Part shown: piece after piece, positions 7,337-13,916 of the stretch
Layout: the number at the start of each line of letters is the position of its first letter
Numbering within the stretch: position 1 is the stretch's first letter
NCBI GenBank assembly: GCA_002371375.1
Contig: DFIB01000050.1
Location: 1-15,327 of the forward strand
DNA: 15,327 nucleotides
From: Mageeibacillus sp. UBA3708
Lineage (GTDB): Bacteria > Bacillota > Clostridia > Saccharofermentanales > Saccharofermentanaceae
Direction: 5' to 3'
The notes under the pieces: model-generated
Told to the model about the DNA's origin: nothing
Databases searched by the model: none
What the model saw: only the letters and a program-made list of their open reading frames with translations
Position numbers and translations under genes: made by a program

Positions 7337-10300
7337 CAGGGATTAAGGCAGTGACCATCCGCGGCAAATCTATAAACCTTCTTGCTTATCGTCTTGGATG
7401 TGCCTGCAACCATCGAGCCGTCGGAGTTGAAATAATACCACTTGCCGCTGATAAGCTGCCACTTGGTCTTCATCACACCGCCGTTGTCGAAGTAGTAAAC
7501 AAGATTGTCAATAGTATTGAACCCTGTTACCATAACAGCCGTTGACTTATCGAAATAATACCACTTCTTACTGATCTTCTGCCAACCCGTAAGAGCATTG
7601 CCGCCTGATGCAAAGTAATACCACTTACCGCCGGTGCTGATCCATCCGGTCTTCATGATACCACCGTTATCGAAGTAGTAATACTTACCGTCGATCTTAT
7701 TAAGCCCGGTAACCATCACACCCTTCGAATTGAAGAAATACCACTTCTTGGATATCTTCTGCCATCCGGTAAGAGCATTACCGCCTGATGCGAAGTAATA
7801 CCAATTGCCGTCGATAAGCTGCCACTTTGTAAGCATCGCTCCCGTGGACGTATCAAAATAATAATACTTACCGTCGATGAGGACAAAGCCTTTGGCCTTG
7901 TTCCCGTTATTATCGATGTAATACCACTTGCTGCTTATCTTCTGCCACGAGAACTTGATTATGTTGAATTTGATCGTTCTGGTTCCTGTGAAATTTCCTT
8001 TGCCCGTAAGCACAACAGAAGCAGTTCCTGCAGATGTGTTGTTCTTATACTCTGCCGTATAATCGGAGCCTGCTGTCAGCTTATTGCCGTTGAACATCAA
8101 TGATACTGAAGGCTTGATCGCCGAACCTGTGTACAACTGGTCCTCTATCGAAGACGCTTCGAGTTCGGCAATACTTCTCGGTGTGATCTTGAATCCGATT
8201 GTGGCAATACCGCTGTAGTTGCCTGTACCGTTAACGATTATAACGGCATTACCCGGAACGGAGTTATTATTGAATGCTACTGTGTAGTCAGTTCCCTCGA
8301 CCAGCGTAAGGCTGCCGTTCTTCAGAGTAAATGACGGCTTGATCTGTTCACCTGTGTACTGCTGATCGGCAATCGAAGGAAGCTCCAGTGAGTTGAGGCT
8401 TCTTGCTATGATGTTGAAGTTAGCTGTCGAAGAACCTTCATAGTTGTTCTTCAGAGTTACCGTAACAGTTGCAGTACCGATCTCCGTATTATTGCTGAAC
8501 GAGGTATCATAATCAGTTGAAGGATCGAGCAGAACATTGCCGTCATATACAGCTACTTCAGGCCTGATCTCACTGCCGGTATACTGCTGATCAGGGATAC
8601 TGTTTACCGTGATCGCCGGAGACTTTTTGTTGATTGTAAATGCGGCTGTAATACTTCCTGTATAGTTACCCGCTCCTGTTGCAGTTACCGTTGCCGTTCC
8701 TGCGTCAACATTATCTTCAAACACAAGTGTGTAATCCGTGCCTGCAACAAGATCATAAGTACCGTACTTGATAACTATATCAGGTTCTATTGCCGAACCG
8801 GTATAGACCCGGGCAGGTATCTGAGATATTACTGCTCTGGATATGGATCTGGGATTGATGGTAAATGTTGTCGTCACAGGAGTAAGATATGAGTAGATCC
8901 CCTTACCTGAGACAAACACAGTTGCAGTGCCTGCATTTACATTATTGGAATATGCAACGGAATAATCATCCTCTGTAAGAACAGTATCACCTGAAGTAAC
9001 TCTTACAGCAGGTTCCTTAGCTGTTCCGTCGTACACCTGCTCCACTATCGGTTCTACAGACAGGGAAAGTACGGGATCTGCCGAAGGATCGGCAGGAGGT
9101 GTTGTCGATGCAGCTTCAGTAGTCGGAGCTGCACCGCCTGTGGTAGGTGCTGCCGCCGTTGTAGTTGCTGCTGCAGCCGTAGTATCCGTAGCAGGCGCTG
9201 TCGTTGTAGAACTTGCTCCTGTAGCAGGTGCAGACTCAGAACCCGTAGGAACGGCAGAACCTGTCGTAGGGGAAGCTTCGGTCGTGGATGCTGCCGGTGT
9301 CGTAGGTGCTGCAGGATCATATATCCTGAACGCAACGAACTTCATGTTCGAATAATTACCCATGCCGTTCAAAGTCAATGTCGCTGTCCCGACGACGGTA
9401 TTGGATGAGAAATCATATGTGTAATCAGTACCGCTTACCAGCTCAGTTGTCCCGTCAAACACTGTAAATGCCGGCCTGATCGCAGAGCCTGTATATGGCA
9501 TGTCGGTAATACCTGTTACAGTAATATCCTGACTGTCGATATCCTTCGCGCTGATCGGGAACTTTACTTCTCTTGTACCGTTATAGTCTCCACTGCCGTT
9601 GATAGTCAGCTTACCGTATCCGGCATTAACATTGTCAGTAGCATAATATGTATAGTCCTTCCCGTTCTCAAGGACAAGACCGTTATTTATTACCGTAATA
9701 TTCGGTGTAAGACTGCTGCCGTTATATGTGATCGGATCAACAGTAACGGAGATACCGGCACTGCTTATAGCAATAGGCTTCACCTCAATACGGATGTTAG
9801 AACTGGTTGTCATTCCCTGATAAGAGATATTGGCAGTAATGTAGCAATTGCCTACACCGACGGCCTGATAATATGTTCCATCGACGATCTTGACGACATT
9901 CTCATTGGAGGAAGACCATGTTACATCATATCCGGAATCGATCCTCATTCCAAGAAAGCATCCGTAATACTCGATCGTCTGGATGTTGTCACCCCAGTCC
10001 CAGGACCGATATTCAAGCCGCATTGCTTCGGGTTTGCCCATAAATACATTAACAGCAGGGCAGGGATTCTTTGTTCCTATATTGGCTTCATAATGCTTGC
10101 CGTATTGGGCCTGGGTTACATATGACAGAAGACCCATCATATCCATGTCGAAAGGAACATCAACTGTATTTACACTGTTATTGACACCGGGATCGGTATT
10201 GTCTGTTGAGACCGAATAACCGAACTCCTGTACCCAGTAATGGCTGTTGCCGACTACGACGTGAGCAATTCCAATCGCCTTGAATCCGGAATTAAGCATA

Positions 10301-10788
10301 TTACGTCTGTGTCCCTGACCGGCGTAATCGCAATCATTCTCCTTCCATGCCTCCAGCGCCTTCTCATATGTATCAAGAGAATCGAGTGTACCGCACGCGA
10401 TATTCTCTGCGCTCGAACTGACGCCGTTAACGGTGATGGAGAATACAGATTCGCCGTTAGGTCTCTTGTGCTCTGCAAGGAGAACTATCTCATATGCTCT
10501 CTGCATGGCGATCTGCTCGAGGTTATAATCCCACTTGAGACTGCCGAGTTTGCCGGCTGACATTTCCGTCTTCGTCGTATTATCGGAATTCCAGTACCAG
10601 TTCTTTGCTGTTCTCCATTGATTGAGTGGTGAGAGCATCTCTCTGGCAGATGACTGGTCATATGTGAAAGTAAGAGAATAATATGCAATATTGGAAGCTG
10701 CTGCAATCCTTGCAACAAGCGCTAAAGACAGTATTATCGCAAAGGCAGCTGCTATATATCTTCTGCACCCGTATATGTAGGATCTCAT
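7336..10788 (-). CDS. Secreted wall-bound CAP-domain protein with Ig-like and choline-binding-type repeats
   Basis: This is an 1150-residue extracellular protein of unknown role. Order: signal peptide/membrane helix (about 10-31, ending in an Ala-rich cleavage-like stretch); CAP/SCP domain (about 48-195) with His107, Glu128 in SAENI, GHRRNM with His160, and HYWVQEFG; a conserved-looking spacer with a BIG2-like stretch (about 280-336); two 70-75-residue Ig-like repeats carrying YNGS or YTGSAI..P (about 345-490); a Thr/Ala/Pro/Ser linker (491-572); five more such repeats (about 575-944), of a type resembling YDG/MBG domains; and ten 20-residue choline/glucan-binding-type repeats (947-1150). There is no LPXTG or SLH motif, so the terminal repeats probably hold it to wall polymers. 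Start ATG 10788 has AAAGGGGG upstream. It has its own predicted promoter and converges on the helicase. Its biochemical activity is unknown. Confidence 0.92.
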   Translation of the reverse strand: MRSYIYGCRRYIAAAFAIILSLALVARIAAASNIAYYSLTFTYDQSSAREMLSPLNQWRTAKNWYWNSDNTTKTEMSAGKLGSLKWDYNLEQIAMQRAYEIVLLAEHKRPNGESVFSITVNGVSSSAENIACGTLDSLDTYEKALEAWKENDCDYAGQGHRRNMLNSGFKAIGIAHVVVGNSHYWVQEFGYSVSTDNTDPGVNNSVNTVDVPFDMDMMGLLSYVTQAQYGKHYEANIGTKNPCPAVNVFMGKPEAMRLEYRSWDWGDNIQTIEYYGCFLGMRIDSGYDVTWSSSNENVVKIVDGTYYQAVGVGNCYITANISYQGMTTSSNIRIEVKPIAISSAGISVTVDPITYNGSSLTPNITVINNGLVLENGKDYTYYATDNVNAGYGKLTINGSGDYNGTREVKFPISAKDIDSQDITVTGITDMPYTGSAIRPAFTVFDGTTELVSGTDYTYDFSSNTVVGTATLTLNGMGNYSNMKFVAFRIYDPAAPTTPAASTTEASPTTGSAVPTGSESAPATGASSTTTAPATDTTAAAATTTAAAPTTGGAAPTTEAASTTPPADPSADPVLSLSVEPIVEQVYDGTAKEPAVRVTSGDTVLTEDDYSVAYSNNVNAGTATVFVSGKGIYSYLTPVTTTFTINPRSISRAVISQIPARVYTGSAIEPDIVIKYGTYDLVAGTDYTLVFEDNVDAGTATVTATGAGNYTGSITAAFTINKKSPAITVNSIPDQQYTGSEIRPEVAVYDGNVLLDPSTDYDTSFSNNTEIGTATVTVTLKNNYEGSSTANFNIIARSLNSLELPSIADQQYTGEQIKPSFTLKNGSLTLVEGTDYTVAFNNNSVPGNAVIIVNGTGNYSGIATIGFKITPRSIAELEASSIEDQLYTGSAIKPSVSLMFNGNKLTAGSDYTAEYKNNTSAGTASVVLTGKGNFTGTRTIKFNIIKFSWQKISSKWYYIDNNGNKAKGFVLIDGKYYYFDTSTGAMLTKWQLIDGNWYYFASGGNALTGWQKISKKWYFFNSKGVMVTGLNKIDGKYYYFDNGGIMKTGWISTGGKWYYFASGGNALTGWQKISKKWYYFDKSTAVMVTGFNTIDNLVYYFDNGGVMKTKWQLISGKWYYFNSDGSMVAGTSKTISKKVYRFAADGHCLNP
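7530..7820 (-). repeat. 180-bp tandem duplication within the choline-binding-type repeats
   Basis: Bases 7561-7620 and 7741-7800 align without gaps at an offset of exactly 180 bp, with about 8 mismatches in 60. The protein shows the same thing: the segment with WYYFASGGNALTGWQKISKK occurs at about 996-1015 and again at about 1056-1075. The higher-order unit is therefore three 20-residue repeats. This indicates a fairly recent internal duplication. Approximate outer limits are given, since similarity fades on both sides. Confidence 0.7.
9073..9318 (-). repeat. Low-complexity Thr/Ala/Pro linker-coding tract
   Basis: This stretch encodes residues 491-572 of the secreted protein, made almost wholly of Thr, Ala, Pro, Ser and Gly, with repeating TTEA, TTGS and AAAPTT motifs. 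It separates two Ig-like repeats from the other five. It is probably an extended, possibly glycosylated spacer. The repetitive codons make it prone to length change between strains. Confidence 0.75.
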
Positions 10789-10816
10789 GTTAACATCCCC
10801 CTTTGATAGACGTATA

Positions 10817-10846
10817 TTTATATTTTACCATCTGTTCCAAAGGCAA
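10817..10846 (-). promoter_or_regulatory. Predicted promoter of the CAP-domain protein gene
   Basis: On the minus strand TTGCCT (10841-10846) and TATAAA (10817-10822) are separated by 18 nt. Each matches four or five of six consensus positions. Transcription would begin near 10810, leaving a leader of about 20 nt that contains the AAAGGGGG ribosome binding site. The rest of the 83-bp gap is AT-rich and shows no clear terminator for the upstream operon. Confidence 0.4.
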
Positions 10847-10871
10847 ATGTAACATTATTTAAAATAAAATA

Positions 10872-11699
10872 TTATGCAATCTTACCCCAGACAAAGACAT
10901 TTCCGCGGTTATCCTTACTGAATTTGACACTATCCTGATCCACACCCGTGGGGATCTTAATATCATCCTCACTGCACATTCCGATAACATAATCGCCATA
11001 TTTATACCATTTGCCCGCCGCGAAATAACCGAGATACTCTTCAAGAGTCAGATCATACTCAGCTATTATCTCGGCATGCGGATGGCCTACATACCTGAGG
11101 TGCCAGGGCTCATACTCAAAGCCGGTGATATCTTCCTTACCTTCAGGGTACCTTATGATAAAGCCGTAATCCTGACAGGATTTGTTAACATACATACCGA
11201 CTTTTGACTGAATGAATCCCTTGCCGGCAAAATTCTTAACATAAACATCAACAGCCAGTCCCGTCTGATGCTCAGACTCACCGGGAAGAGCCGCCACATC
11301 GGAACCCTCCTCATCGAAGACACGCTGCTGCTCATCATAAGATCTGTATGTACTCGACACAAATAGCCTGTCATTCATATTGTTACGTATGTAGTCGGAT
11401 AATTCGCCGTATGCATCAACGATAGCCCGGCCCATAGGCACGTCAGTATCTCTGTAGAATACGATATCAGGCTCATAATCTTCTGACAAAGTATGCTGTT
11501 TATTAACGAGGATCAGGTCAGGGACATATTCTTCAGGCTCTATAGCTGCCGCATCTGATGCATGATACTCTTCAAGCACAAAAGCCTTCCGGGGCAGGAA
11601 CTTATCAAAAGCACCGGTCCAGTACAGATAACCGGCTGCGAGTGCGAGCAACACTACAGCCGTAACTGCAATAGCTATTATCTTTGTCTTTTTACTCAT
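10872..11699 (-). CDS. Membrane-anchored D-alanyl-D-alanine carboxypeptidase, peptidase M15B (VanY-type)
   Basis: Predicted zinc enzyme that removes the terminal D-Ala from peptidoglycan stem peptides outside the membrane. The 275 residues begin with a Lys-rich start and one membrane helix (about 7-27). A spacer follows, then the M15B catalytic domain (about 85-225). It shows SSTYRSYDEQ (115-124), the zinc motif SEHQTGLAVD with His144 and Asp151, and EPWHLRYVG with Glu197 and His200, all in the expected order. A C-terminal extension of about 50 residues is unassigned. Its start overlaps the recO stop in ATGA (11696-11699), so it is the last gene of the pgpH/ybeY-era/recO operon. This is a housekeeping wall enzyme by context. 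No vanA/vanB-type ligase or dehydrogenase genes are present, so there is no basis for calling it glycopeptide resistance. Confidence 0.93.
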   Translation of the reverse strand: MSKKTKIIAIAVTAVVLLALAAGYLYWTGAFDKFLPRKAFVLEEYHASDAAAIEPEEYVPDLILVNKQHTLSEDYEPDIVFYRDTDVPMGRAIVDAYGELSDYIRNNMNDRLFVSSTYRSYDEQQRVFDEEGSDVAALPGESEHQTGLAVDVYVKNFAGKGFIQSKVGMYVNKSCQDYGFIIRYPEGKEDITGFEYEPWHLRYVGHPHAEIIAEYDLTLEEYLGYFAAGKWYKYGDYVIGMCSEDDIKIPTGVDQDSVKFSKDNRGNVFVWGKIA

Positions 11700-12430
11700 A
11701 ACTCGAATCTTTCCTTATAATTCTTCTCGAAATGATACGATATATACCGCAAGGTAAAATCACTTAAAGATGATACCATACTGTCTGAGCATGTCATCGC
11801 AAATAGATCCTTGATGTCACATGAAGCCATATAATTCAAAGCTTTGACGGCAACTCCGGACAGAACGGAATAATCCCCCTCTTTCCGCCCGGCGTAAATA
11901 TCGCCTCCTGAATTACTGACGTAGTATACCCCGTCGCCTGTCACGGGAAGCCGGGTATCGTTTGTCACCTCATAAATAACGGTAAATCCGAGTATTGACA
12001 GTATCCTCCAGTTGAATGCAGCAACAAACTGCATATATCTGCCTGCGGACGATGCGAGATAATAATATGCATACACTGCCAGTTCGTAGGCTTCTTTGAA
12101 GTTCTCACTCTGACCGGATGTATCGATGAGAATGTCCGCAAAATGCGCAGCAGCCGTTATGGTATCAAGATCAGTCATTATCCTGCTGTTGCTTTCGATT
12201 ATATTGCCGGAACGGAAATATAAGTATCCGTGAGAATCTGATACAGTAATATCGCAGAGCATATAAGGCACAGAGATAAAGGCGTTGCTGCTGTTCATCT
12301 TACCCGTACCCTTAACATAGATGTCGAGCAGTCCCCGTTCCTTTGTCAGGAACTTAAGAACCCTGTCCTTTTCCTTGTATTCTCTGCTGGTCAGGATAAC
12401 GCCCCGCAGAGTTACGGGTTCAGATGCCAT
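11696..12430 (-). CDS. recO: DNA repair protein RecO, zinc-finger cysteines absent
   Basis: RecO loads RecA at single-strand gaps together with RecR in the RecFOR pathway. The 244-residue protein starts with the OB-fold strand pattern TLRGVILTSREYKEKDRVLKFLT (residues 7-29), then ERGLLDIYVKGTGK (31-44), typical of the N-terminal domain. A helical C-terminal domain follows (about 90-244). In many Gram-positive RecO proteins a four-cysteine zinc site follows the helix that here reads WRILSILGF (141-149). Here that stretch (150-185) contains no cysteine at all, only the GG-containing hairpin remnant. The start ATG 12430 lies one base after the stop of the preceding gene and has GAGGAAG upstream. 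A longer start at 12478 inside the upstream gene is rejected. The family call rests on the N-terminal domain plus gene order. Confidence 0.9.
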   Translation of the reverse strand: MASEPVTLRGVILTSREYKEKDRVLKFLTKERGLLDIYVKGTGKMNSSNAFISVPYMLCDITVSDSHGYLYFRSGNIIESNSRIMTDLDTITAAAHFADILIDTSGQSENFKEAYELAVYAYYYLASSAGRYMQFVAAFNWRILSILGFTVIYEVTNDTRLPVTGDGVYYVSNSGGDIYAGRKEGDYSVLSGVAVKALNYMASCDIKDLFAMTCSDSMVSSLSDFTLRYISYHFEKNYKERFEL

Positions 12431-12431
12431 A

Positions 12432-13916
12432 TCAGTCTTCCTCTTTGGTGAATCCGAACTGACGGAGCATAGTGTCATCGTTCTTCCAGTCTTCTCTATA
12501 CTTCACAAATAGATCAAGATAACACTTGCAGCCGGTCATGTTCTCAATATTCTTCCTTGCGGCAGTGCCGATGCGCTTAAGCATCTGACCGTCCTTACCT
12601 ATGAGAATAGCTTTGTGAGACTTGCGCTCACAGATGATCGACGCCTCGATAACTACCATATCCCGGTCATATTCATCTGCGGAATCATCCTTGTACCTGT
12701 CCTCAAATTTAGTGATCTCGACGGCAACACCGTGCGGGATCTCCTGATTTGTAAAGTGAAGGACCTGCTCTCTTATGAACTCCCTTGCCATCTCCCTCTC
12801 TGTCTGATCAGTAAGGTATTCTGTGTCATAAAGCCTCGGACCTTCCGGAAGATTATTCTTGATAACATCCATTAGGAGTTCCACATTCTTGCCGGATCTG
12901 GCACTTACCGGGACTATGTCCTTAAATTCAAATACACTCGAATAATTGGCTATTATAGGAAGCTGGTCTTCCTTCCTGATCTCATCAGTCTTATTGATCG
13001 CGAGGATAACGGATTTGCCTGACTTCCTGCACCTGTCCAGAAGATCAAGTTCAACCTTGCCGGGCTTGGGGAATCTTCCGTCGGCAATAAAAAGGATAAG
13101 ATCGGCATTCTTTGCCGTGTTATATGACCTGTCGACCATTATCTCGGCCATCTTGGACTTGGGTGCATGCACACCCGGCGTATCGACAAATATGATCTGT
13201 GAATCGTCTGTATTATAGATCGATCTGATGTTGGTCCTTGTCGTCTGCGGTTTATGAGAGACAATGGCAACCTTCATGCCCGAGATATAATTGAGCAATG
13301 TTGATTTGCCTACGTTCGGCCTGCCGAGGATGGCAACATAACCCACGTGATCACACTGTGAACCTGCTGCATATACCGGCTCATCCTCCTCTTCCTTCCC
13401 GTCAAAGGTTCCCAGTCCGAGATCAGCCATCAGGAGCTTTTGCTTTGATATCATCCTGCGCTCATCGTTCTGCTTCATGTGATCATATCCGAGCAGATGC
13501 AGAAGAGAATGCGCGATAAGGAACAGTACCTCACGTTCGACCGGATGACCGTACTCCTCAGCCTGCTTAACGGCAACATCGTAACAAAGAACGATATCGC
13601 CGAGATTAAATACTCTGTTGCCGTCACTGTCAAGTTCATAATCACATTCGGATACGGGACACGTGAGCCTGCCTTCATTGAATTCAAGCATAGGGAAAGA
13701 CAGCACATCAGTGACTTTATCGATCCCTCTGTTATCATTGTTGATCTGACGGATCTCTTCTTCAGATACGGACATCAGGCTGCAATAACTGTTCCTGATC
13801 AGAGGGATTACTTCGGAAGATACGTACTTTGTATCCTCGATGAGTTCACTAAGCCCTGTGATCAGGGCTTCGTAATCATTCAAAATTGCTTGGTTTTGTT
13901 GTATTCTGATTATCAT
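12432..13916 (-). CDS. ybeY-era: YbeY-Era fusion: rRNA-maturation endoribonuclease joined to 16S rRNA-binding GTPase
   Basis: One uninterrupted 494-residue frame carries two ribosome-biogenesis proteins. Residues 1-170 are YbeY: RGIDKVTDVLSFPM with Arg63, and the metal-binding motif HSLLHLLGYDH (His136, His140, His146). YbeY is a metal-dependent RNase acting in 16S 3'-end maturation and ribosome quality control. A charged linker (about 170-190) leads to a complete Era: P-loop GRPNVGKS (198-205), TTRT switch (225-228), DTPG (245-248), NKTD (308-311), SAR (338-340), and a KH RNA-binding domain (about 385-494) with GKDG (440-443). No stop, frameshift or internal ATG with a ribosome binding site lies near the junction (about 13346). 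The ATG at 13916 overlaps the pgpH end by 41 bp and has only a weak, poorly spaced GGA. The N-terminal length matches free YbeY. The first motif position Gly of HGxLH is Ser137 here. Confidence 0.95.
   Translation of the reverse strand: MIIRIQQNQAILNDYEALITGLSELIEDTKYVSSEVIPLIRNSYCSLMSVSEEEIRQINNDNRGIDKVTDVLSFPMLEFNEGRLTCPVSECDYELDSDGNRVFNLGDIVLCYDVAVKQAEEYGHPVEREVLFLIAHSLLHLLGYDHMKQNDERRMISKQKLLMADLGLGTFDGKEEEDEPVYAAGSQCDHVGYVAILGRPNVGKSTLLNYISGMKVAIVSHKPQTTRTNIRSIYNTDDSQIIFVDTPGVHAPKSKMAEIMVDRSYNTAKNADLILFIADGRFPKPGKVELDLLDRCRKSGKSVILAINKTDEIRKEDQLPIIANYSSVFEFKDIVPVSARSGKNVELLMDVIKNNLPEGPRLYDTEYLTDQTEREMAREFIREQVLHFTNQEIPHGVAVEITKFEDRYKDDSADEYDRDMVVIEASIICERKSHKAILIGKDGQMLKRIGTAARKNIENMTGCKCYLDLFVKYREDWKNDDTMLRQFGFTKEED
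13851..13870 (-). other. Strong hairpin just after the pgpH stop, inside the ybeY-era start region
   Basis: AAGCCCTG and CAGGGCTT are perfect 8-bp inverted copies around a 4-nt loop. In the mRNA they begin 5 nt after the pgpH stop (13876-13878) and cover about codons 16-22 of ybeY-era. No U run follows, so it is not a terminator. It may influence ribosome transit or coupling at the gene overlap, or be incidental. Confidence 0.5.

Noticed and set aside
9054..9335. Gln/Leu/Arg-rich 93-codon ORF over the linker tract
   Set aside because: Its composition is a frame-shifted reading of the Thr/Ala/Pro repeats and it has no start signals.
10825..10872. Intrinsic terminator after the VanY-type gene
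   Set aside because: The sequence is AT-rich with only imperfect, weak self-pairing and no convincing stem plus U tract.
10872..11699. Vancomycin resistance vanY
   Set aside because: There are no vanH, vanA/B or vanX-like neighbours. Many M15B carboxypeptidases are ordinary wall enzymes.
11696..12478. Longer RecO starting at 12478
   Set aside because: It would add 16 residues within the Era coding end. ATG 12430 has GAGGAAG upstream and starts just before the conserved N-terminal strand.
12432..13346. Separate era start near the domain junction
   Set aside because: I see no in-frame ATG or good ribosome binding site near residues 170-191. The nearest Met (163) is inside the YbeY domain.
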